Shown here: positions 50,128-59,501 of the stretch, one piece after another | Numbering within the stretch: position 1 is the first letter of the stretch | How the letters are laid out: each line of letters opens with the position of its first letter | Source: Chitinophagales bacterium | GTDB taxonomy: Bacteria; Bacteroidota; Bacteroidia; Chitinophagales; UBA8649 | Reading direction: 5' to 3' | Length of the DNA stretch: 64,000 nt | Assembly: GCA_020635995.1 (NCBI GenBank) | Contig: JACJYS010000001.1 | Span: 682,001 to 746,000 of the forward strand | Notes under the pieces: generated by a model | Seen by the model: only the letters and a program-made list of their open reading frames with translations | Told to the model about the DNA's origin: nothing | Databases searched by the model: none | Translations under genes and position numbers: made by a program

Positions 50128-51716
50128 TAAATAACAAAGCAAAACTAACAGCAGTATTTTTATTATTAATAAGCAATGTTTTAATAGGGCAAAGTGCAGA
50201 TACTGATTTACAAAAAGTAGAAACAGTTTATAATTACATAGACCAATTTTATGTAGAAGATGTAGATAATAATAAAATAGCAGAAGCAGCTATTGTTTCT
50301 ATGTTAAAAGAATTAGATCCCCACTCGGTTTATATTTCTAAAGATGAAGTACAAGCTATGAATGAACCTTTGGTTGGGAATTTTGAAGGCGTAGGCATTC
50401 AATTTAATATTTTAGACGATACAATAGTAGTAGTAGCTACCATAGCCGGTGGACCAAGTGAAAAAGTAGGACTGCTTGCAGGCGATAAAATTGTAAATAT
50501 AGATGATGAATTGGTGGCGGGAATAGGAATTACCAATAAAGGAGTAATGAATAGGCTTAGAGGCGAAAAAGATTCGGAAGTAGGTGTTGAAATAAAAAGA
50601 GAAGGAGTTAAAAAACTTTTAGATTTTAAAATTATTAGAGATAAAATTCCTTTGTATTCTGTAGATGCAGCATATATGGCTACAGATAAAATAGGATATG
50701 TAAAGATAAATAGGTTTGCAGCAAAAACCAATGAAGAATTTAGAAATGCTTTAGTAAAATTAAAAAGCGAAGGCATGGAAAGCTTAATTATTGATTTAAA
50801 AGGAAATCCGGGAGGATATTTGAATGCTGCATTTTATTTAGCAGATGAGTTGCTTGGCGATGGTAAATTAATAGTTTATACCGAAGGTAAAAATAGCCCA
50901 AGAAACGATATGACGGCTACAAGATATGGCAATTTTGAAGAAGGAGATATAGTTGTTTTAATAGACCAATATTCTGCTTCTGCAAGCGAAATTTTAAGTG
51001 GAGCTATACAAGACTGGGATAGAGGAGTTGTAGTAGGCAGAAGAAGTTTTGGGAAAGGATTGGTTCAAAAGCCGTTTCCGCTTCCCGATGGTTCGCAAAT
51101 TAGACTTACCATAGCAGATTATTATACGCCAAGCGGAAGATTTATTCAAAAACCCTACGAAAATGGAGTAGATGAATATAGAAAAGATATTATAAATAGA
51201 CTAAATAGCGGAGAATTAACCGATAGTTTGGTAGATCATTTCCCTGATTCATTAAAGTTTAAAACCAATAATGGTAGAACGGTTTATGGCGGAGGAGGAA
51301 TAACTCCGGATGTTTTTGTTCCTTTAGATACTACTTTCAGTACTGATTTTTATTCAGATGTTTTAAGAAAAGGGTATATTAATCAATTTGCTTTGAAATA
51401 TGCTAATAATTACAGAGATGAATTAACTCAATATTATCCAAATGTAAAAGAATTTGACACTAATTTTACGGCAAATGATGAGTTTTTAGGTGAATTTTTG
51501 AATTATATTAAAGAGAAAGAATTAGAGTATAAAAACGAAGAGTACGAAAAATCTAAATTGGTTTTAGGTGTTCAACTGAAAGCACTTGTGGCAAGAAATA
51601 TTTATGATGGCGAAGCATATTATTATGTAGTAAATAAAGTGTTGAATGACGAATTTAAGAAAGCAATAGAAATATTAAAAAGTAACAAAATAAATAATTA
51701 TCTCAGTTATGAATAA
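50124..51716 (+). CDS. S41-family C-terminal processing protease (CtpA-like)
   Basis: 530 residues with a signal peptide (MINNKAKLTAVFLLLISNVLIGQ). A PDZ domain is at about residues 90-170 (GVGIQFNILDDTIVVVATIAGGPSEKVGLLAGDKIVNID). The S41 core has DLKGNPGGYLNAAFYLADELL, the active-site Ser in QYSASASEILSGA near 285, and Lys in GRRSFGKGLVQ near 310. It acts in the periplasm on C-terminal tails of proteins. The ATG overlaps the dapD stop by 4 bases; the following flavodoxin gene overlaps by 8. Gene symbol left open. Confidence 0.93.
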   Translation: MINNKAKLTAVFLLLISNVLIGQSADTDLQKVETVYNYIDQFYVEDVDNNKIAEAAIVSMLKELDPHSVYISKDEVQAMNEPLVGNFEGVGIQFNILDDTIVVVATIAGGPSEKVGLLAGDKIVNIDDELVAGIGITNKGVMNRLRGEKDSEVGVEIKREGVKKLLDFKIIRDKIPLYSVDAAYMATDKIGYVKINRFAAKTNEEFRNALVKLKSEGMESLIIDLKGNPGGYLNAAFYLADELLGDGKLIVYTEGKNSPRNDMTATRYGNFEEGDIVVLIDQYSASASEILSGAIQDWDRGVVVGRRSFGKGLVQKPFPLPDGSQIRLTIADYYTPSGRFIQKPYENGVDEYRKDIINRLNSGELTDSLVDHFPDSLKFKTNNGRTVYGGGGITPDVFVPLDTTFSTDFYSDVLRKGYINQFALKYANNYRDELTQYYPNVKEFDTNFTANDEFLGEFLNYIKEKELEYKNEEYEKSKLVLGVQLKALVARNIYDGEAYYYVVNKVLNDEFKKAIEILKSNKINNYLSYE

Positions 51717-52233
51717 AATTGGGTTGTTTTATGGTACCGATACTGGAAATACAGAGATGGTAGCCAATAAATTAATAGAAAAAATAGAAGCCATATTAGG
51801 GAGCGATAGTGTAGATTTATTTGAAATTTATCAGAAAAAAGCGGAAGATATGAATGCTTATGATTTGATAATAATGGGGCAACCTACATGGTACGATGGA
51901 GAACTTCAAGGAGACTGGGAAGAATTTATTCCGGAGCTAAAAAAAATAGATTTTTCTAATAAAAAGGTAGCATTTTTTGGTTTAGGAGACCAGTACGGAT
52001 ATGCTTCATATTTTTGTGATTCTCTTGGTGTTTTTGCCGATATGGTAATGGAACAAGGAGGGCAAATAGTAGGCTACACCAGCACTGAGGGCTATGAGCA
52101 TGATTTTTCAAAAGCGGAAAAAGATGGTCAGTTTTGTGGCTTGTGTTTAGATGAAGATAATCAAGATGAACTAACTGAAGAAAGGTTAGAAAATTGGTTG
52201 CCAAAAGTGCTAAAAGAGTTCGGTTTAAAATAA
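51709..52233 (+). CDS. fldA: Flavodoxin
   Basis: 174 residues, long-chain flavodoxin that carries electrons via FMN. The P-loop GLFYGTDTGNTEMVANK is at residues about 4-20; QPTWYDGELQGDWEEF is the 50s loop with the FMN-stacking Trp, and LGDQYGYASYFCDSLGVF holds the 90s loop Tyr. The C-terminal KDGQFCGLCLDEDNQDELTEERLENWL is typical. It overlaps the S41 protease gene by 8 bases. It often substitutes for ferredoxin under iron limitation; no Fur site is seen. Confidence 0.95.
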   Translation: MNKIGLFYGTDTGNTEMVANKLIEKIEAILGSDSVDLFEIYQKKAEDMNAYDLIIMGQPTWYDGELQGDWEEFIPELKKIDFSNKKVAFFGLGDQYGYASYFCDSLGVFADMVMEQGGQIVGYTSTEGYEHDFSKAEKDGQFCGLCLDEDNQDELTEERLENWLPKVLKEFGLK

Positions 52234-52306
52234 TTTTAGCTAAAAAATAGTTTAGAAGACAAAAAAACATTATATTCATAGCCTTATTTAGAATAAACCA
52301 AGGCTT

Positions 52307-55300
52307 ATGAAAGTAAAGATATACTCGCTACTTACGCTATTTTTTGTCATTTTTATTTCTTTTGAAGTAAAAGCATCACATTTATTAGGTTCTGAAATTA
52401 CCTTTGTTTGCAATGGTCCGGGAAATTATACCGTAACGCTTAATTTGTACAGAGATTGTAATGGAATAACACCTTCAGGGACACAAACACTTACATATAG
52501 TTCATCATCGTGTGGGTCAAATGGAAGTATTCAATTAAATAGAGTTGGAAACATTCAAGATATTACTCCACTATGCCCAGGAGAGCAAAGTGCCTGTAAT
52601 GGCAATGGACAGTGGGGTGTTCAAAGATATACATACACAGGAACATTAACTTTGCCACCGGGATGTGGTAATGATTGGGTATTAGGGTGGAGTCAATGTT
52701 GTAGAAATGGAGCAATTAATACTTTAAGTAGCCCTTCAAATCAAAATATGTATGTAGGAGCATTGTTAGATAACACAGTTACTGCACCAGCTTGCAATAA
52801 TTCCCCAACTTTTAATAATCCTCCTGCTTCAATAGTTTGTGTTAATCAACCTGTAGTGTATAATCATGGTGTTGCAGACGTAGATGGAGATTCATTGTAT
52901 TTTTCTTTAGGAAACTGTTATGAAGGCAATAATAATCAAGTAAATTATTCAGGTAGCTATAGTGGAACTACGCCTTTATCAAGTTCTACGGGCATTACAG
53001 TTAATCCTAACACAGGTGCAATTTCTTTTACACCTAATCAACAACAAGTGGGTGTACTTTGTGTAAATGTGAAAGAATATAGAAATGGCGTGCTTATCAG
53101 TGAAATTAACAGAGATATGCAGTTTACAGTTATAAACTGTTCTAATCAACCGCCTCAAGCTTCGGGAGTTGATGGAACTCCAAATACCGATCCTGTAAAT
53201 TTTGAAACGTCAATATGTGCTAATGGAGCATTATGTTTTACAATTGATGGTACAGACCCTAATGGTAATAATGTTACAATGTCATGGAATAATGAAATTA
53301 TAGGGGCAACATTTACAGTTTCCAATAATGGGACACCAACACCATCTGCTACATTCTGTTGGAATCCGGGACCTCAAAATATAGGTCAAAATGTATTTTC
53401 AGTAAACGTGCAAGATGATGCCTGCCCAATTATCGGAGCAGGAACCTACACGTATATCATAGATGTATTGCCAAGTCCTAATACACTTGATGCAGGACCT
53501 AATGACACTATATGTTTCGGAGAATCTACTACTTTAATAGCTACTTCAATGCCAACAGCAACAAGCTATACTTGGACGCCAGTTTCTTCTTTATCAGCAT
53601 CTACAGGAGCTACAGTTGTGGCATCTCCATTTGCATCAACCACTTATGAGGTATCTGCTACTTTCCCGGATGGCTGTGATTTAACTGATGTAGTAACCGT
53701 AGGAGTAGCACCCAATCCAAACGTAAGTGTTACCCCGGCTAATTCATTTAATTGTAGTGGGCAGCCTACAGATTTAAGTGCCACCTATTCTTCAAGTTAT
53801 TCCTACAATTGGTCACCAGGAGCATTTCCTAATAGTGCAGATATAACCGTAAATGCTACCAGCACAACAACTTATACCGTAGAAGTAACCGAATCAAATT
53901 TTGGTTGCCAATCTACAGCCACAGCTACAGTAGTAGTGGCAGCACCTACAAGCAATGCTTGTAACGTATTGTATGTAACACCTTCAGGTATAGCTTCTAA
54001 TGATGGCACAAAAGCAAGCCCGTTAGATTTAGTAACAGCAATGGAAATAGGAGCATGTAATGGAACAACCATAAAAATGGCAGTAGGAGATTATGTAACA
54101 GACTCAACAATAAATAGAGTAACCAGTTATTTAACATTAGAGGGAGGTTTTGATAATGCTACACCAAATTGGGATAAAATAAGTACCGCAGGAGCAACAA
54201 GAATATTAAGAACAGCAACCCGTTCTACATCAACAACAACATCATCAATAGTACAAGGTTCAGGAATACCAAATGAATTTGGACCAAACCCGGAAGTAGT
54301 AGCTATAGAAGTAAGTAATCAAACAGGATTTAGATTTCAAGACATAACTGTGAGAAGTCAACTTACAAACCCGAACATAGAATTTCAAGGAGAGCCGGGC
54401 GTAGATGTAATAGGTGTGAGATTAAACGCTTGCGACCAATATAATTTAGTAAGAACACAAATAAATACAAGCCAAGCAGGTAAGGGAGGTAATCAATCTT
54501 GGTCAATACCGGCAGAAGATGGAGGAGATGCAAGAGGATTAGTAGCACTTTCAAACGGAGCGGGAACTAATTTGATACAATGTAATATAACGGCAGGAGC
54601 AGCAGGAGCAGGAGGAAATTCAAATGCAAATGGAAGTCCAACACCATTAGCAGGAAGCCCGGGCACTACACAAGCAATACAAAGAACGGGGACAGCGTTT
54701 GTAACCAATCAAAATTCATTCAACTTAACAGGGCAACCAACCATATCAATGGACGATATAGCTTGTACAGCTACAAATATGGATTTTAGGCAGACAGCAA
54801 GTGGAAGCTGGACATTTGGAGCAAATAGTAACCCAAGTTCAGCCACCGGTTCAACAGTAACAACAGCATATAGTACATTAGGTAGAAAGAATATAGGTTA
54901 TGCAGGTAATAATTATTCGGGCTTTGCCAATATACTATTAGATTCGCAGGTACTACCTGCATTTACCACATCGGCACCTATAGTAAATGGAGCATATAGA
55001 ATATGTGCAGGAGAAGATGTAAACTTTAGTGCTACAAATGGAGGAACAGGATACATATATCATTGGGATTTAGGAGGAGGAGCAACACCAAACAATTATG
55101 ACGGAGTAGCTTATGCAACACTTCAAGATATAGATTTTATGACACCGGGAATATATACCATAGAGTTAAGATACGAGACAAGTTGCTGTGGATTATCAAT
55201 ACCAACAACATTAGAACTACATGTAGAAGATAGACCTATTATTGTAATGCCACCTGATGCTAATTTATGTTATGGTGATCCGGGAGTAAATTTATCAGTA

Positions 55301-58300
55301 GGAGGAATGCTTCCAAATGGGGTAGTTAACTGGTCTCCAAGTGCTGGATTAGATGCTAATGATGTACCAAATGTTTTTGCTTCGCCAGGAGATACACTTA
55401 CCTATAATGTTACTATGGTTGATTCATCGGGTTTATGCTCTAATGCCGGTTATGTAACGGTAAATGTTATTAATTTAGAACTTACAACAAGTACTACAGA
55501 TTATATTTGTGTAGATGATGGAACGGCCACTGTTGCAGTAACAGGCGGAAGTGGTAGTTATTCTTATCAATGGGATGATCCTTTTAACCAAACTTCAGCC
55601 ACCGCCACAGGTTTAGCAGTAGGTACATATCATGTAATAGTTACTGACAATAATTCTGGATGTCAAGATTCTGCTACAGCAGTAGTTAATCCAGCTCCAA
55701 GTTCATTAGTTGGATATATAAGCAATACAAATAATGTTTCTTGTATTGGAGCAGACGATGGAAGTTTGACCGCAAGTGTTTATGGAGGTACTGCTCCTTA
55801 TGATTATACTTGGACTCCAACAGGCGGTAGTGCCACCAACTCTGGCACAAGCCACACAACTACACTTTTACCAGGAGGTAATTATACTGTTACTATAATA
55901 GATGATTTAGGCTGTCAATATGTAGTAGATGGTTTTATAGCAGAACCTGATACTTTAAGAATGGAAATAGACTCTGTTAGAAATCCATCGTGTTTAGGTG
56001 CAACTGATGGCTATTTAAGAGTATTTGTAGATGGAGGAACAGCCCCGGTTAGTGTACTTTGGGATGATGCAAATGCTACAACAACAAAAGAACTACAAAA
56101 TATTGGTGTAGGCACATATTGTGTTACCGTAGTAGATGCCAATGGATGTTCAGATTCAACATGCTTTACTATAAATGCAATAACACCGCACGATACAATT
56201 TATGATACAATTTGTCAGTTTACATCTTATACTTTCCCTGATAATGATGTAGTTGCAAGTTTAAGTTCGGATACCGTAGCTATAGATACTTTATTAAATT
56301 CTATAGGTTGTGATAGTCTTGTTACCACATTCCTAACTGTCCACCCCCTTCCTGCTGTAGTAGCCAACTCAAGCGATATAGCAATATGTCCGGATGATTC
56401 ATTGTATTTATACGGAACGGGAGCAGCAACTTATGTTTGGAGCACAGGTTTACCGGACAGTGCTTATTTCACTCCGCCAATAGGCAATACCGATTATTAT
56501 GTAACGGGAACAGATGTAAATGGCTGTGAAAACAGAGATACCATTACCGTAACCGTAAATCCATTCCCAACAGTAGTAGCCAATGCTTCTCCAAATGATA
56601 CATTGTGTGAAGGAGAACAACTAACCCTAACAGGAAGTGGAGCACAAGCACCATACACATGGTTGCCGGCAACAGTATCTGATGGCGTAGCTTTTGTGCC
56701 TCCGGTAGGCAATTCGCAATATATAGTAACCGCTTCAGATGCTAACGGCTGTACAGATACAGACACCATAAACATAGTAGTAAATCCATTGCCTACAGTA
56801 GTAGCTAATGCTTCAGATATAGCTATTTGCGAAGGAGATTCAATATACTTATATGGAACAGGAGCTATCTTTTACTCTTGGAGCGATGGTACACAAAGCT
56901 ATCAAGACAGTGCTTATTTTGTACCACCTGTTGGTTCAAACGATTATTATGTAACAGGGATAGATGTAAATGGTTGCGAGAATAGAGATACGGTAACCAT
57001 AACAGTAACACCTGCACCTACCGTAATAGCCAATACAACAGGAAATAACTTATGTACACCAGCCACCATAAGCCTAACAGGAAGTGGAACGGCAGGCGTA
57101 ACATATACTTGGAATCCGGCTACCGTTACAGATGGCACTCCTTTTAATCCACCGGTAGGTATCACAGATTATATAGTAACAGGAACAGAACCTATTACAG
57201 GCTGTTCGGCAAAAGATACCATTACAATTACCATATATCCACTGCCAACAGTGGTAGCTAATGCTTCGCCTAATGACACTCTTTGCCAAGGAGAACAACT
57301 AACCCTAACAGGAAGCGGAGCACAAGCCCCATATACATGGACAGGAGGAAGTGGAGGCATAACAGATGGAACATCATTTACCCCAGCAGTAGGAACAACC
57401 GTATATACAGTAACCGCCACAGACGCAAACGGCTGTACCAATGATACAACTATTACCATAGTAGTACATCCAAATCCTACGGTAGGCGTAAATGTATCGC
57501 CAAACGACAGTTTATGTGGAGGCGAGCAAGTAACCTTAAATGGAACAGGAGCACAAACATATACTTGGATACCAAATACGATAGCAGACGGAGAAGCTTT
57601 TGAAGTAAATCAAGGAAGTACGGTTTATAATGTAACCGGTACAGATGCCAATGGATGCGAAGGCACAGCCACACAAACCATATATGGATATATGAATTAT
57701 GAATTTTTCAATACCGTAAGTATCTGTGAAGATGAAAGCTATACCTTAGAAAATGGAACAGTAGTAAGCCAAGCAGGAACATATAGCGTAAACTTCCCAA
57801 CTACAGCTAATAGTTGTGATTCCATATACAATACTACGGTAAACGTAAATCGTTTATTACAATACACACCATTAGAAGATATAAGAGTATGTAGTGGCCT
57901 GGGCGTAACCCTTGGCGTGGGAGCACAAAACACAACAGCAATACAATGGTATGTATCGTCAAATGGAGTAGAGCAGAGTTTAGCAGGAAATGCCAACTAT
58001 GTGAATACAACAAGTGATAGTTTAGGATTTAATTTAGATGTATCGCTACATGAAAATATATACATTATAGAAATGACAGACGAATGTGGAAGAGTAACGA
58101 GAGATTCCATGTTGCTGGAAGTATTTGAACCACATGCAGTAGAAGATGGAGTAGCAGACACCACTTTCTGTATGTACGAAATAGATATAATAACCGTAAA
58201 CTACAATGGACACAGCTATGAGTGGAACAATGGAACATTGGGAGCATCAGTAATGCCGACAGAAGCAGGAGATTACATAGTAAACTTTGTAGAGAACTAC

Positions 58301-58642
58301 ACAGGGTGTTTATTAAGTGATACGATAAATATAGGCTTAGAAGACTGCATAGGAAATTGTGTAGTATTAGCACCAACAGGTTTCAGTCCTGATGCTAGCG
58401 GAGCGAATGATGTGTTTAGAGTAGTAACCAGCTGTGAAGAAGGCTTTGATTATTTTGAAATGACAGTGTATAACAGGTGGGGCGAATTAGTATATTACAC
58501 CGATGATTGGAGAGAAGGTTGGGATGGCACTTACAAAGGTAGAGATGCAGAGATAGGCGTTTACACTTATTATGTAGAATATACCAAAAGTATATCTCAA
58601 GAAAAAGGAAGTATTAAAGGAAATGTTACTTTAATAAGGTAA
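52307..58642 (+). CDS. Giant (2111 residues) repeat adhesin with T9SS type B C-terminus
   Basis: Signal peptide MKVKIYSLLTLFFVIFISFEVKA is followed by a domain with SHLLGSEITFVCNGPGNYTV and further beta-sandwich modules (about 20-400), PKD/Ig-type units, a region near 560-900 with parallel beta-helix features (VTPSGIASNDGTKASPLDLV), SprB-type repeats (CIGADDGSLTASVYGGTAPYDYTW, about 1150-1300), six repeats of about 75 residues (PTVVANASPNDTLCEGEQLTL type, about 1350-1795), and the CHU_C end (LAPTGFSPDASGANDVF, YNRWGELVYYTDDWREGWDG). Such proteins are exported by T9SS and serve adhesion or gliding. It has many Cys in a regular pattern. The antisense frames over it are shadows. Confidence 0.92.
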   Translation: MKVKIYSLLTLFFVIFISFEVKASHLLGSEITFVCNGPGNYTVTLNLYRDCNGITPSGTQTLTYSSSSCGSNGSIQLNRVGNIQDITPLCPGEQSACNGNGQWGVQRYTYTGTLTLPPGCGNDWVLGWSQCCRNGAINTLSSPSNQNMYVGALLDNTVTAPACNNSPTFNNPPASIVCVNQPVVYNHGVADVDGDSLYFSLGNCYEGNNNQVNYSGSYSGTTPLSSSTGITVNPNTGAISFTPNQQQVGVLCVNVKEYRNGVLISEINRDMQFTVINCSNQPPQASGVDGTPNTDPVNFETSICANGALCFTIDGTDPNGNNVTMSWNNEIIGATFTVSNNGTPTPSATFCWNPGPQNIGQNVFSVNVQDDACPIIGAGTYTYIIDVLPSPNTLDAGPNDTICFGESTTLIATSMPTATSYTWTPVSSLSASTGATVVASPFASTTYEVSATFPDGCDLTDVVTVGVAPNPNVSVTPANSFNCSGQPTDLSATYSSSYSYNWSPGAFPNSADITVNATSTTTYTVEVTESNFGCQSTATATVVVAAPTSNACNVLYVTPSGIASNDGTKASPLDLVTAMEIGACNGTTIKMAVGDYVTDSTINRVTSYLTLEGGFDNATPNWDKISTAGATRILRTATRSTSTTTSSIVQGSGIPNEFGPNPEVVAIEVSNQTGFRFQDITVRSQLTNPNIEFQGEPGVDVIGVRLNACDQYNLVRTQINTSQAGKGGNQSWSIPAEDGGDARGLVALSNGAGTNLIQCNITAGAAGAGGNSNANGSPTPLAGSPGTTQAIQRTGTAFVTNQNSFNLTGQPTISMDDIACTATNMDFRQTASGSWTFGANSNPSSATGSTVTTAYSTLGRKNIGYAGNNYSGFANILLDSQVLPAFTTSAPIVNGAYRICAGEDVNFSATNGGTGYIYHWDLGGGATPNNYDGVAYATLQDIDFMTPGIYTIELRYETSCCGLSIPTTLELHVEDRPIIVMPPDANLCYGDPGVNLSVGGMLPNGVVNWSPSAGLDANDVPNVFASPGDTLTYNVTMVDSSGLCSNAGYVTVNVINLELTTSTTDYICVDDGTATVAVTGGSGSYSYQWDDPFNQTSATATGLAVGTYHVIVTDNNSGCQDSATAVVNPAPSSLVGYISNTNNVSCIGADDGSLTASVYGGTAPYDYTWTPTGGSATNSGTSHTTTLLPGGNYTVTIIDDLGCQYVVDGFIAEPDTLRMEIDSVRNPSCLGATDGYLRVFVDGGTAPVSVLWDDANATTTKELQNIGVGTYCVTVVDANGCSDSTCFTINAITPHDTIYDTICQFTSYTFPDNDVVASLSSDTVAIDTLLNSIGCDSLVTTFLTVHPLPAVVANSSDIAICPDDSLYLYGTGAATYVWSTGLPDSAYFTPPIGNTDYYVTGTDVNGCENRDTITVTVNPFPTVVANASPNDTLCEGEQLTLTGSGAQAPYTWLPATVSDGVAFVPPVGNSQYIVTASDANGCTDTDTINIVVNPLPTVVANASDIAICEGDSIYLYGTGAIFYSWSDGTQSYQDSAYFVPPVGSNDYYVTGIDVNGCENRDTVTITVTPAPTVIANTTGNNLCTPATISLTGSGTAGVTYTWNPATVTDGTPFNPPVGITDYIVTGTEPITGCSAKDTITITIYPLPTVVANASPNDTLCQGEQLTLTGSGAQAPYTWTGGSGGITDGTSFTPAVGTTVYTVTATDANGCTNDTTITIVVHPNPTVGVNVSPNDSLCGGEQVTLNGTGAQTYTWIPNTIADGEAFEVNQGSTVYNVTGTDANGCEGTATQTIYGYMNYEFFNTVSICEDESYTLENGTVVSQAGTYSVNFPTTANSCDSIYNTTVNVNRLLQYTPLEDIRVCSGLGVTLGVGAQNTTAIQWYVSSNGVEQSLAGNANYVNTTSDSLGFNLDVSLHENIYIIEMTDECGRVTRDSMLLEVFEPHAVEDGVADTTFCMYEIDIITVNYNGHSYEWNNGTLGASVMPTEAGDYIVNFVENYTGCLLSDTINIGLEDCIGNCVVLAPTGFSPDASGANDVFRVVTSCEEGFDYFEMTVYNRWGELVYYTDDWREGWDGTYKGRDAEIGVYTYYVEYTKSISQEKGSIKGNVTLIR
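56351..57690 (+). repeat. Six tandem about 220-base coding repeats
   Basis: Units begin with PTVVANAS-like sequence and contain LxGSGAQAPYTW and TDANGC. Units 2 and 5 are almost identical over about 70 bases (around 56590-56661 and 57270-57341), which points to recent copying or gene conversion, while others are diverged. Confidence 0.85.
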
Positions 58643-58667
58643 ATTAAAATAAAACTAGCTAAGGCGG

Positions 58668-58705
58668 AAGCGAAAAGTGAAAGGGATAAATTTTGCTTTT
58701 CGCTT
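58668..58705 (+). terminator. Likely terminator after the giant adhesin
   Basis: AAGCGAAAAG (58668-58677) and CTTTTCGCTT (58696-58705), perfect 10-bp stem, 18-base loop, followed by TTATATTC. The loop is long, so strength is uncertain. Confidence 0.6.
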
Positions 58706-58744
58706 TTATATTCTTTTGCTTTTTAAATCTACTCTGATGAAGAT

Positions 58745-59002
58745 TTGGAGTTAGTAAACCTATCTACTGTTAAAAATTTATTGGATAATAATGTTTTAAA
58801 TTCAACGCAATATGAGTTAGTTAAAACGCTCTTACAACTTAATTTTATAAGAAATAAATCTTTGTTTGCTAATGCTATTATTTTAAAAAATGGCTATGAA
58901 GCATTTAAAAATGAATGGGAACTTTTATTAACTGGATTAGAAAATAAAAGCAGTGTTTTTGACTTTGAATTGCAGGAATTGAAAGATGAGGATAATGTTT
59001 AA
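58745..59002 (+). pseudogene. Hypothetical 85-residue frame without ATG; possible remnant
   Basis: The frame is open from 58727 with no ATG or GTG; the only start is TTG at 58745. The product (LVNLSTVKNLLDNNVLNSTQYELVKTLL...) is helical, AT-rich and not similar to anything I recognise. It is on the same strand as the small membrane gene downstream. It may be the tail of a lost gene. Confidence 0.4.
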
Positions 59003-59156
59003 GAGATAATGCAATCCCTTTCTGCTCATAGTATTCTGCTCCTGTCAGTTTATAAAAACATCCAATAAACGCTTACATTTGGGTTGTAAGTTTAATAAAA
59101 GTAACTGAAAATCGGTAGAGATGCTTGCTGTGAGGGGAAATTAATCTTGAAGGAGA

Positions 59157-59501
59157 ATGATCTTTTTTAATTATTTATACTATACAATTAAAAACTGGAA
59201 ATTTTTGAAACACACTACTTGGAGTGGTTCAGACGCAGCTAAATTAATTATTATATTATTGCAGTTTTATATAATAGTTGAAGTAGTTTTTATACTGTCA
59301 TTTGAGTTAGGTTTCAATGATTGGTTTTATAATTTTTATAAATCAGGGAAGCCCACTATCGTTATCATTATAGCAGGTATTTTATTATCTATAATAAATG
59401 GGCTTTATTACAATGAGCAGAGGGAGGAGATGTTTATAGAAAAATGGGGAGGAGATAGTAAAATAATAAAAAGGAGGCTTAATGGACATTTTTTAGGATA
59501 G
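59157..59501 (+). CDS. Small membrane protein truncated or fused at its C-terminus by the IS left end
   Basis: 114 residues with two hydrophobic segments (LIIILLQFYIIVEVVFILSF, about 30-49, and TIVIIIAGILLSIINGLYY, about 67-85) and a charged tail. The last seven residues, LNGHFLG, come from the terminal inverted repeat of the adjacent insertion sequence (59480-59497), so the original C-terminus has been replaced. No family recognised. It may once have been longer; the rest is not found beyond the IS in the region read here. Confidence 0.6.
   Translation: MIFFNYLYYTIKNWKFLKHTTWSGSDAAKLIIILLQFYIIVEVVFILSFELGFNDWFYNFYKSGKPTIVIIIAGILLSIINGLYYNEQREEMFIEKWGGDSKIIKRRLNGHFLG

Noticed and set aside
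56497..57996. Several antisense frames in the giant adhesin
   Set aside because: They follow the repeat units and arise from their codon pattern; no start or domain evidence.
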